A stretch of 64,000 nucleotides of DNA. It comes from Pandoraea sputorum (GTDB taxonomy: Bacteria; Pseudomonadota; Gammaproteobacteria; Burkholderiales; Burkholderiaceae). Position 1 is the first letter of the stretch, and the number at the start of each line of letters is the position of its first letter. Shown here in pieces: positions 57,140 to 64,000 of this stretch. The position numbers and the translations under genes were made by a program. The stretch is from positions 3,286,001 through 3,350,000 of the forward strand of contig NZ_CP010431.2 in NCBI RefSeq assembly GCF_000814845.2. The letters are read 5' to 3'. Below the pieces are notes generated by a model. It did no database searches, was not told the origin of the DNA, and saw only the letters and a list, made by a program, of their open reading frames with translations.

Positions 57140-57167
57140 AGCCCCTAGCCCCTAGCCCCTAGCCCCT
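57140..57167. repeat. Four exact AGCCCCT heptamer repeats (G-quadruplex-prone on minus strand)
   Basis: AGCCCCT occurs four times in tandem; the minus strand reads four GGGG tracts separated by three-base CTA loops, the textbook spacing for an intramolecular G-quadruplex. It lies 12 bases after the AraC-gene stop. Confidence 0.9.
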
Positions 57168-57291
57168 AAAGCCCTTACAGACCCTATTGGCCTTCTGCCG
57201 ACGCTGTCTGCCGGATTTCACAAGCCATTGCCCCGCACGTCGCGTTACGCTCCTCTGTTCTTTCCCCATCGCATTGCGAACGGAGCAGCAA

Positions 57292-57657
57292 ATGACGGAT
57301 TCCGAGCACAAGACCGAGACCCCGAACACCATCGAATGGCAGGACTTCGAGAAGATCGAGCTGCGTGTGGGCACGATCGTATCGGCACGCGTCAATGAAA
57401 AAGCGAAAAAGCCCGCATACGTGCTGGAAGTCGATCTGGGTGAGTTGGGCGTGAAGACATCGAGCGCGCAGATCACAGTGCACTACACGCCGCAGGCCCT
57501 CGTCGGTCGACAGGTACTGTGCGTGTGCAACTTCGGGCCGAAGCGCATCGCGGGCGTCGTGTCCGAGGTGCTGGTGACAGGCTTTGCCGACGCCGACGGG
57601 GCCATCGTCCTGGCTGGTGTTGAGCGCAAAGTGCCCAACGGCGCCCGTTTGCACTGA
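57292..57657 (+). CDS. csaA: CsaA-like tRNA-binding/chaperone protein
   Basis: A 121-aa EMAP-type OB-fold protein. Seen: IEWQDFEKIELRVGTIVSARV, KPAYVLEVDLGELGVKTSSAQIT, LVGRQVLCVCNFGPKRIAGVVSEVLV, and KVPNGARLH at the C-terminus, all CsaA marks. Bacillus CsaA acts as an export-related chaperone and binds tRNA. The ATG at 57292 is chosen because upstream codons of the frame (from 57187) are not conserved. Confidence 0.9.
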   Translation: MTDSEHKTETPNTIEWQDFEKIELRVGTIVSARVNEKAKKPAYVLEVDLGELGVKTSSAQITVHYTPQALVGRQVLCVCNFGPKRIAGVVSEVLVTGFADADGAIVLAGVERKVPNGARLH

Positions 57658-57863
57658 GCCTCAACGACCTTCGCCGCAACAAGTTCCTGAGTCATTTCTG
57701 AATACCGAACGGCATTCGTCCCAAAAATAACGTCCCCACGACACCAAATTCGCGAACTGCGGTCGAAGCTGCGATCCAATTGCTGCCGTGCTCGGTCGGG
57801 CCACCCAAGGCTCCCGTGGCAGCAATCGACAGACACGCCCTGACGTGTCGGCAGCTTTGGGGG

Positions 57864-59513
57864 ATGACCATCTTGAAATCACTGTTTTATCGCCTCGGAC
57901 TCGGGCTCGGCGGACTCGCCCTGTTCTGGGTGCTCGGCATGCTCAGCGCGAACGAATTCGGCAAGAGTGCGGCGATCATGGCAACGGCCTTGCCGGGACT
58001 CGGTGGCCTGTGCCTTCTGCTGCGTGCGAGACCTGCGTGGCTCAGCGCCACCACGCTGGGCGTCATCGCCGTGTTCTTTCTCGACGCAGCAACCAAAGGA
58101 TTCCTGCGCGATTATTTCGGTCTGCGTCCGAATCATCTGCTTGTGTTGCAGGCGGTGTTCAACACCAATCCGGCCGAGACGGGCGAGTTCTTTCGCCATA
58201 ACTGGCGCGACGTGGCCGAAGCCAGCGCGGTCTTCACGATTTTGATGACGGCAGTGGTCGTACTTGAGCGCCGCCTGCCGCGCGCGGCGGCTCACCGTCC
58301 GCTGCGACGCCGCAGCAAGGTTGCCGTGGCCACGCTCTTCACTGGCTTCGTCGCGCTGCATCTGAACCCGACGATGGCCAAGGAAAATCCAATCCTCTAC
58401 TGGCCCCTTCGTTACCTCGACTACAAGGGCCAGTTGGCGCACGCCGACGAATTGCAGCGTCAGCTCGAGCGCAATATGGCGCAGCGCGCCGACTGGCAAG
58501 TGCAGTATCGCGGACCAGCGCAAAAAACGGTGGTGTGGGTGATTGGCGAGAGTTCGAACCGCAACAACATGTCGCTCTACGGCTACGCACGCAACACCAC
58601 GCCGATGCTCGACACGATGCGCGACGACCTCATCGTGTTCCGCGATGTCGTGTCCTCGGAACCGGCGACAATGGCTTCGCTCATGAAGATGCTCACGCCC
58701 GCACACCTCGACGACCCCGACGCCTGGACGAGCAAACCCGACCTCGTGATGCTCGCCAAAGAGGCCGGATTCCGCACGTACTGGATCTCGAATCAGATGC
58801 CCAACGACGGTTGGCTAGGGCTAGTCGCCAACCGTGCAGACGAGCGAGTCTTCATCAACAAGGGCGCCGGACGCGGCGAGAACAACTTTGACGGCAATTT
58901 GCTGCCAGACTTCGAAGCGGCGCTGGCGAGCGAAGCACCACGCAAGCTCATCGTCGTGCATTTGCTGGGCGCGCACCCGACCTACGATATGCGCTACCCC
59001 GACGAGTTCGCACGTTTCGACAATACCGACGACAGCGTGATGGCCACGCTTGAAGCGCAGGGGCGCTCGCTCTGGGTGCGTCATGCGCGCAACGACTACG
59101 ACAACGCTATCGCCTACAACGACTTTGTCGTCTCCAGTCTGATTCGCAAGACGATGGCCGCGACCGGATCGTCGGACGCGAGTCTGCTGTTCAGCTCGGA
59201 TCACGCGCAAGAGGTCGGTCACACGCGCAATCACTCGGGCCAGTCGGTGGCCGACGCCTCCGGTTACGAGATTCCGATGCTGGTCTGGTCGCGCAACGCC
59301 GTCGATGCGAAAGCACGCCTGGCGTTGGAGCAGCGACCGTACCAGACCGACCGTCTGGACCACACGATGCTCGGCCTGCTCGATATCGACACGCCGTACT
59401 ACAACGCGTCGCACGACATACTGAGCGATGCATTCGTGCCCACGCCCCGCCGCATCAACGGCCGTGCGTATGTGCCATCAGGGCAAGCAGCCTTATCGGC
59501 CGACGCGGGCTAA
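57864..59513 (+). CDS. Phosphoethanolamine transferase (EptA/CptA-like)
   Basis: A 549-aa inner-membrane enzyme that adds phosphoethanolamine to lipid A or core sugar, lowering polymyxin binding. Five N-terminal membrane segments (e.g. LGLGLGGLALFWVLGML) precede the periplasmic sulfatase-like domain: metal Glu229 in VIGESSNRNNMSLYGYARNT, the likely Thr269 nucleophile in EPATMASLMKML (40 residues later, as in EptA), and the metal His/Asp in LLFSSDHAQEVGHTRNHSG. The disulfide cysteines of EptA are missing, which points to the CptA/EptC side of the family. The ATG at 57864 follows GGGGG. Confidence 0.87.
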   Translation: MTILKSLFYRLGLGLGGLALFWVLGMLSANEFGKSAAIMATALPGLGGLCLLLRARPAWLSATTLGVIAVFFLDAATKGFLRDYFGLRPNHLLVLQAVFNTNPAETGEFFRHNWRDVAEASAVFTILMTAVVVLERRLPRAAAHRPLRRRSKVAVATLFTGFVALHLNPTMAKENPILYWPLRYLDYKGQLAHADELQRQLERNMAQRADWQVQYRGPAQKTVVWVIGESSNRNNMSLYGYARNTTPMLDTMRDDLIVFRDVVSSEPATMASLMKMLTPAHLDDPDAWTSKPDLVMLAKEAGFRTYWISNQMPNDGWLGLVANRADERVFINKGAGRGENNFDGNLLPDFEAALASEAPRKLIVVHLLGAHPTYDMRYPDEFARFDNTDDSVMATLEAQGRSLWVRHARNDYDNAIAYNDFVVSSLIRKTMAATGSSDASLLFSSDHAQEVGHTRNHSGQSVADASGYEIPMLVWSRNAVDAKARLALEQRPYQTDRLDHTMLGLLDIDTPYYNASHDILSDAFVPTPRRINGRAYVPSGQAALSADAG

Positions 59514-59617
59514 CGGCGGGGAACGTCAATTCGTCAATTCAACAGCAAGAACCGGAGCGTCTGCGAGTCGAGATCTGCCTAGACTCCCTTCGTGATATCG
59601 ATCTCGAAGGGACTTCC

Positions 59618-60964
59618 ATGTCAGACGCTCGCCCGCCGCTCCCGCCCTGCCCGACCACCGCCACAGTCGGGGGGGATCCGTTCATCGCCCCCGACTCCGC
59701 GTCGCCCGATGCACGCATCGTGTCGCTCGTCACGTCGCTCTCGCGTGCAAATCTCGCCGCACAGTTCAGCGAACAGATGACGTTGGCCGTCATTCCGATT
59801 GTGGCGGTGATTGCATTGCAGGCGTCTGCGCAACAGACGGCCTCGTTGCAAGCCGCCACGACGCTACCCTTCTTGCTGCTCTCCCTGCCTGCGGGTGTGC
59901 TCGCCGATCGGTACCGGCGCAAACCGCTGATGATCGCGACCGAACTGCTGCGTGCCGTCGCCTTACTGCTGCTGTTCGCGCTGTTCCAGATGAAGTGGCT
60001 GTCGCTCACGGCACTCGGAGTGCTGGGCTTCGCGATGGCCTCGGGGACGGTCGTCTTTGGGGCGGCTGCGCCATCGCTTGTGGCCATGCTCGTCGGCCCG
60101 GCGCATCTGCTCGCCGCGAACCGGCGGCTCGAAACCGCGCGCAGCGTCGCCTTCACCGCAGGGCCAGCCATTGGCGGTGCGCTCGCTGGGGTAGCGTCGG
60201 GCACGTTTGCGTTTGCGGCAGCCTTCGCGTTATCGCTCGGCAGCGCGTTCTGGCTGTCGCGTCTGCCTGAAGAAGCGCCCCGCGCGCCATCGCATCGCGA
60301 CTTCAAGCGCGAACTGGCGCAAGGCATTCGCTTCATTGCCACAAATGCCTATCTGCGATCGATCGTCGCAACGGCTTTCGTGTTCAACACGTCGTGGTAT
60401 CTGCTTCTGGCGATCTTCGCGTACTACGCCATCGACACGCTCGCATTCTCGGCGCAAGCCGTCGGCGCGGCATTGGGTGTGTATGGCTTCGGGATGGTGT
60501 GCGGCGCGATAGGTTACACGCGCATCGCGCAACGGCTGCCGTTCGGCCGACAGATCCTTTTGGGACCGGTTTGCGCGGCGGTCGCAGCGCTATTGATGGC
60601 GTCGACTTCGATGCTGGCCGTCGGCGATAAGCACGGTACTGCCCACGTGCTGGTCTTCATCGCGTTCTTTCTATTCGGCTTCGGCCCGATTGTGTGGACG
60701 ATCTCGACGACGTCGCTGCGCCAGGTGGTCACGCCGGGCGGCCTGATCGCACGTGTGTCGGCAGCGACGATGACGGCGACCTTCGGTGCGCGTCCTCTCG
60801 GCGCTTTTCTGGGTGCGTGGGTCGCGTCGTCGCTCGGCATCAAAGCGTGCCTGATCGCGATGGCCTTGGGCTTCGCGCTGCAACTCGCGATCATCCTCCG
60901 CTCGCCTGCGGCGCGATTGAGATCGCTCACCTCACCCGTCAGCGTTACCAGCGAATCGAATTGA
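59618..60964 (+). CDS. MFS transporter, EntS-like exporter family
   Basis: A 448-aa, 12-segment major facilitator. Seen: LLSLPAGVLADRYRRKPLMI (loop 2-3 motif), AANRRLETARSVAFTAGPAI, and a second half with LGVYGFGMVCGAIGYTRIAQ. The N-terminal ~45 residues are Pro/Thr/Ser-rich and cytoplasmic. This group includes enterobactin and drug exporters; the substrate is unknown. AAGGGA precedes the ATG. Stands alone after the phosphoethanolamine transferase gene. Confidence 0.8.
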   Translation: MSDARPPLPPCPTTATVGGDPFIAPDSASPDARIVSLVTSLSRANLAAQFSEQMTLAVIPIVAVIALQASAQQTASLQAATTLPFLLLSLPAGVLADRYRRKPLMIATELLRAVALLLLFALFQMKWLSLTALGVLGFAMASGTVVFGAAAPSLVAMLVGPAHLLAANRRLETARSVAFTAGPAIGGALAGVASGTFAFAAAFALSLGSAFWLSRLPEEAPRAPSHRDFKRELAQGIRFIATNAYLRSIVATAFVFNTSWYLLLAIFAYYAIDTLAFSAQAVGAALGVYGFGMVCGAIGYTRIAQRLPFGRQILLGPVCAAVAALLMASTSMLAVGDKHGTAHVLVFIAFFLFGFGPIVWTISTTSLRQVVTPGGLIARVSAATMTATFGARPLGAFLGAWVASSLGIKACLIAMALGFALQLAIILRSPAARLRSLTSPVSVTSESN

Positions 60965-61002
60965 CCGTCGTGACGTTTGGCGTGTAGAACGCCAAACAGC
61001 AA

Positions 61003-61038
61003 ATGGGGGAAGGAAGCGACATCGCATCCTTCCCCCAT
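61003..61038. terminator. Long imperfect hairpin between MFS and hisC genes
   Basis: ATGGGGGAAGGA and TCCTTCCCCCAT pair with an inner GCGA/TCGC extension, between convergent genes. No T-run follows either side, so termination efficiency is uncertain. A smaller TTTGGCGT/ACGCCAAA hairpin lies just before it at about 60975-60996. Confidence 0.55.
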
Positions 61039-61088
61039 CGTTTCGTGCTGACGGCAATTGCATCTTCGAACGGATGCGCGCTTATCGC

Positions 61089-62159
61089 TTACGCGCCGAG
61101 TACTTCCTTCAAGGCATCCGTCAACGCCTGACACTCGCTCTCCGTTCCCACCGTGATCCGCAGGAACTGCGCGATGCGCGCGTGCTTGAAGTGCCGCACG
61201 ATGATCGAGCGCTCGCGCAGCGCAGCGGCCAGTTGCGCCGCGTCGTGCGCCGGGTGACGCACGAACACGAAGTTCGCCTTCGACGGAAGCACGTCGAAAC
61301 CGAGCGCCGTCAATCGCGACGTCAAGGCCTCACGACTTTCAATGACGGCCTGACGCGTCTCGTTGAAATACGCTTCGTCTTCGATGGCCGCAACACCCGC
61401 CGCTTGCGCAAGCCGGTCGAGCGGATACGAGTTGAAGCTGTTCTTCACGCGCTCCAGCGCTTCGATCAAATCCGGATGACCGATGGCGAAACCCAGACGC
61501 AACCCCGCCAGCGAGCGCGACTTCGAAAGCGTTTGCACGACGAGCAGATTCGGATACTTCGCGATCAGCGTCGCCGCCGTCTCGCCACCGAAGTCGATGT
61601 AAGCCTCGTCGATCACCACCACCGAATCCGGGTTGCCTGCCAGCAGACGCTCGATCTTGCCCGACGCCAGCGCGCGCCCCGTCGGTGCGTTCGGATTCGG
61701 GAAAATGATGCCGCCGTTCGGTTTCAGGTAATCGTTGACGTCGATTTCGAACGTGTCGGTCAGCGGCACGTTCTCGAACGCCACGCCGTACAGCCCGCAG
61801 TACACGGGATAGAAGCTATACGTGATGTCCGGATACAAGATCGGCTTATCGTGCTTGAGCAGGCCCTGAAACACGTTGGCCAGCACTTCGTCCGAACCGT
61901 TGCCCACGTGAACGTTGGCCACTTCCAGACCGAAGCGCGTCGCGATGGCCTGCTTGAAGCGGCGTGCATCCGGGTCCGGGTACAGCTTCAGCGCATCGGC
62001 ATCCGCGCCGAGCGCGTCGCGAATGGCGGCCAGCACGCGCGGCGACGGGCCGTACGGATTCTCGTTGGTATTGAGTTTGATGAGCCGCTGCATCTGCGGC
62101 TGCTCACCGGGGACATAGGGCGTCAGATCGGCGACGCCCGCACTCCAGAATTTACTCAT
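61089..62159 (-). CDS. hisC: Histidinol-phosphate aminotransferase
   Basis: A 356-aa PLP enzyme of the HisC type. Seen: [46 protein letters not shown] and the PLP-lysine motif [15 protein letters not shown]. It lies 16 bases downstream of metZ on the same strand and so probably shares its transcript and riboswitch control. Aromatic aminotransferase activity is possible for this family. Confidence 0.93.
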   Translation of the reverse strand: MSKFWSAGVADLTPYVPGEQPQMQRLIKLNTNENPYGPSPRVLAAIRDALGADADALKLYPDPDARRFKQAIATRFGLEVANVHVGNGSDEVLANVFQGLLKHDKPILYPDITYSFYPVYCGLYGVAFENVPLTDTFEIDVNDYLKPNGGIIFPNPNAPTGRALASGKIERLLAGNPDSVVVIDEAYIDFGGETAATLIAKYPNLLVVQTLSKSRSLAGLRLGFAIGHPDLIEALERVKNSFNSYPLDRLAQAAGVAAIEDEAYFNETRQAVIESREALTSRLTALGFDVLPSKANFVFVRHPAHDAAQLAAALRERSIIVRHFKHARIAQFLRITVGTESECQALTDALKEVLGA

Positions 62160-62175
62160 GACGTATTCGACCCGC

Positions 62176-63363
62176 TCAGCTCACGAAACCGCGCGCCAGA
62201 TCGGCCTGAATGTCGGCCGGCGACTCCAGACCGACGGCCAGGCGGATCAGCCCTTCGGTGATGCCCGCTGCGGCACGTGCTTCCGGCGTGATGCGGCCGT
62301 GCGTCGTGCTCGCCGGGTGCGTGATGGTCGTGCGCGTATCGCCGAGGTTGCCGGTGATCGAGCACACACGCGTGTTGTCGATCAGACGCCATGCGTTCTC
62401 GCGCTGCTCGGCAGGCGTCGCGCCCTTGAGTTCGAAGGCGACAATCGCGCCGCCCGCCTTTTGCTGACGCTTCGCGAGCTCGTATTGCGGATGCGAGGGC
62501 AGGCCCGGGTAGTACACGCGGCCGATCTGCGGCTGCTTCTCCAGCCATTGCGCGAGTTCCAACGCGTTGGCCGATTGCTTCTCGACACGCAACGACAGCG
62601 TTTCCATGCCCTTGAGCAACACCCACGCGTTGAACGCCGAGAGCGTCGGGCCCGCGCTGCGAACGAACGTGAAGACCTTGCCCATGATGAAGTCCTTCTT
62701 GCCGACGATCGCGCCGCCCAGCACACGGCCCTGACCGTCGAGGTACTTCGTTGCCGAGTGCACCACAACGTCTGCACCGTACTCGATCGGACGTTGCAAC
62801 ACCGGCGTGCAGAAACAGTTGTCCACGACGAACAGCGCCCCCGCTTCCTTCGCGATCTTGCCAATCGCTTCGATGTCGGCAATGTCGGTGAGCGGGTTGG
62901 ACGGCGTCTCGAGGAAGAACATCTTCGTGTTCGGACGGATCGCGGCGCGCCAGGCGTCGAGGTCGGTCGGATCGACAAAGGTCGTCTCGACACCAAAGCG
63001 GCTGAAGATCTGCGAGAACACGTTCAGCGTCGAGCCGAAGATGCTCTGCGAGCTAACGAGGTGGTCGCCAGCCGACAGTGCCGTCATCACCACCGAGACG
63101 ATGGCGCTCATGCCCGACGCCGTCGCCATGCAGGCCTCACCGCCTTCGAGCGCGGCCAGACGGTCCTGGAACATCGATACGGTCGGGTTGGTGAAGCGCG
63201 AGTACGTGAACCCTTCTTCCGAATGCGCGAAGCGCTCGGCGGCCTCGGCCGCGCTCTTGAATACGAAGCTCGAGGTCAGGAACAGCGCCTCGGAGTGTTC
63301 ACCAAACTCGGAGCGTTGCGTGCCCGCGCGCACCGCCAGGGTATCGAAGTCGAAGGAATCCAT
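62176..63363 (-). CDS. metZ: O-succinylhomoserine sulfhydrylase
   Basis: A 395-aa PLP enzyme making homocysteine from O-succinylhomoserine and sulfide. Seen: [73 protein letters not shown], and the PLP-lysine site [18 protein letters not shown]. It could start at ATG 63378 or 63402, but [16 protein letters not shown] at 63363 is the conserved N-terminus. An intrinsic terminator and a SAM-II-like aptamer precede it; hisC follows. Confidence 0.93.
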   Translation of the reverse strand: MDSFDFDTLAVRAGTQRSEFGEHSEALFLTSSFVFKSAAEAAERFAHSEEGFTYSRFTNPTVSMFQDRLAALEGGEACMATASGMSAIVSVVMTALSAGDHLVSSQSIFGSTLNVFSQIFSRFGVETTFVDPTDLDAWRAAIRPNTKMFFLETPSNPLTDIADIEAIGKIAKEAGALFVVDNCFCTPVLQRPIEYGADVVVHSATKYLDGQGRVLGGAIVGKKDFIMGKVFTFVRSAGPTLSAFNAWVLLKGMETLSLRVEKQSANALELAQWLEKQPQIGRVYYPGLPSHPQYELAKRQQKAGGAIVAFELKGATPAEQRENAWRLIDNTRVCSITGNLGDTRTTITHPASTTHGRITPEARAAAGITEGLIRLAVGLESPADIQADLARGFVS

Positions 63364-63400
63364 CGTGTGTCTCGTCATTGGGTCGGCGCCCTCGCCGGCC

Positions 63401-63441
63401 AAAAAAAGAAAAGCCCGTTTCGCTTGTCAGCAAAACGGGCT
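63401..63441 (-). terminator. Riboswitch terminator upstream of metZ
   Basis: On the minus strand a 13-bp stem (AGCCCGTTTTGCT with AGCGAAACGGGCT, one G-T pair) and loop GACA are followed by TTTCTTTTTTT. It ends before the metZ start and lies directly after the aptamer, as expected for transcription attenuation. Confidence 0.88.
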
Positions 63442-63458
63442 CGAAATCCATCTGTCTA

Positions 63459-63525
63459 GGCCTCGCTTTAGCTGTTTCGGGGATATTCCCCCACGTCCGC
63501 AAGCTGAAATCAAATCGACGTGAGA
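63459..63525 (-). promoter_or_regulatory. SAM-II-like riboswitch aptamer of metZ
   Basis: Minus strand: stem CACGTC / GACGTG encloses GATTTGATTTCAGCTTGC; the 3' part reads GAAACAGCTAAAGCGAGG. GATTTG, GCTTGC after it, the closing stem and AGCTAAA are the conserved blocks of SAM-II aptamers. A GGGGAATATCCCC hairpin is inserted between the stem and the 3' strand. Binding S-adenosylmethionine would favour the downstream terminator and turn metZ off (inference from the class). Confidence 0.72.
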
Positions 63526-63592
63526 AGCAGTGTAGCACGTTGCCGGAGGAGAAGGAAAAACTCCGCCGACCGCTCCGGTAACCTCGGCAGCC

Positions 63593-63628
63593 CCGGTCTG
63601 ACAGGCCTTCCGACGGTGTCAGACCCGG
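63593..63628 (-). terminator. Hairpin after purF
   Basis: GGTCTGACA and TGTCAGACC (9 bp, flanked by CCGG-type pairs) lie 12 bases past the purF stop. There is no adjacent T-run, so its strength is uncertain. Confidence 0.5.
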
Positions 63629-63639
63629 CCGCGCATGGC

Positions 63640-64000
63640 TCAGAGGCCCAGTTGCGCGCCGCGCGGCTCGCCGTCGTCGCCTTCGCTCGCTTCCACGACC
63701 GGCGCCTTCGGTGCCTTGCGTTGCTGCTCCAGACGATTCAGGTACTCAGGCGTGACGTCGCCGGTGATGTAGTTACCGTCGAAGCACGAGGCATCGAAGT
63801 CCGACAGTGCCGGGTTGATGTCGCGCACCGCGGCCTTCATGTCCTCGACGTCCTGATAGATCAGTTCGTCTGCACCGATGATGCGGGCCACTTCCTCGTC
63901 GCTGCGATCGTGGGCGACCAGTTCGCTGCGCGTGGGCATGTCGATGCCGTACACGTTCGGGAACTTCACGGGCGGCGCAGCCGAGGCGAAGATCACCTTG
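63640..64000 (-). CDS. purF: Amidophosphoribosyltransferase, C-terminal part (gene runs off the window)
   Basis: The C-terminal ~120 residues of the first enzyme of purine synthesis: VIFASAAPPVKFPNVYGIDM, DRSDEEVARIIGADELIYQD, FDASCFDGNYITGDVTPEYL, and a tail ending RGAQLGL. The block matches PurF C-termini. It is cut by the window edge, so the N-terminal glutaminase domain is not seen. purF-metZ adjacency is typical of Burkholderiaceae. Confidence 0.92.
   Translation of the reverse strand, partial: KVIFASAAPPVKFPNVYGIDMPTRSELVAHDRSDEEVARIIGADELIYQDVEDMKAAVRDINPALSDFDASCFDGNYITGDVTPEYLNRLEQQRKAPKAPVVEASEGDDGEPRGAQLGL

Noticed and set aside
57864..59513. Possible replacement of the catalytic Thr by Ser in the GESS motif of the phosphoethanolamine transferase
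   Set aside because: The Glu of that motif is a metal ligand; the nucleophile lies ~40 residues later, where Thr269 is present.

Overview
This window is GC-rich chromosomal DNA from a betaproteobacterium of the Burkholderiaceae. The gene order (surE-pcm-nlpD, ybaB-recR, dnaX next to the SRP RNA, trxA-rho, cysS/alkA/accA/tilS/lysC/tRNA-Ser, purF-metZ-hisC) fits that family, and Pandoraea is the best guess (inference from gene order and protein style, not from a search). There is no insertion sequence, integrase, CRISPR array or rRNA. Most of the window is core housekeeping, with accessory blocks inserted.

Layout: 1-2368 is the surE-pcm-nlpD stress/repair operon. 2470-6752 is an SsuABC/TauABC-type ABC importer, with a Trp-rich 40-codon ORF inside it, plus a class III CoA-transferase. 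7012-16976 is the most interesting block: a functional-amyloid secretion cluster resembling Pseudomonas fap. It has a three-repeat amyloid subunit, a three-repeat nucleator-like protein, a C39 peptidase, a FapE-like protein and a FapF-like outer-membrane barrel, plus three small secreted proteins. It is preceded by a sigma-54 promoter and flanked by a sigma-54 enhancer-binding protein and a LuxR-type regulator. 17228-24036 carries recR, ybaB, dnaX, ffs, trxA, rho and a TPR protein. 24184-27542 holds an iron-binding protein behind a Fur-box-like palindrome, a patatin lipoprotein and an NlpC/P60 hydrolase. 27865-33692 is yejABEF. 33930-36691 has an LpxO-like hydroxylase, an MdfA-like exporter and an FKBP; tRNA-Ser(GCU) follows. 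37164-43932 is lysC, tilS, accA, alkA and cysS. 44165-51828 is a TPR protein, ppiA, ppiB, lpxH, cysE, trmJ, suhB and gltX. 52058-56100 is an ssuE-D-C-B-F alkanesulfonate operon without ssuA. 56364-60964 has an AraC regulator, CsaA, a phosphoethanolamine transferase and an MFS exporter. 61089-64000 is hisC, metZ and the 3' end of purF.

Regulation visible in the sequence: a SAM-II-like aptamer followed by an intrinsic terminator precedes metZ-hisC; a 13-bp hairpin with a T-run separates the amyloid subunit gene from its export genes; a GG-N10-GC promoter drives the amyloid operon. Several themes recur: sulfur metabolism (ssu, cysE, metZ), envelope and lipid A functions (lpxH, LpxO-like, EptA-like, nlpC, nlpD) and biofilm matrix.
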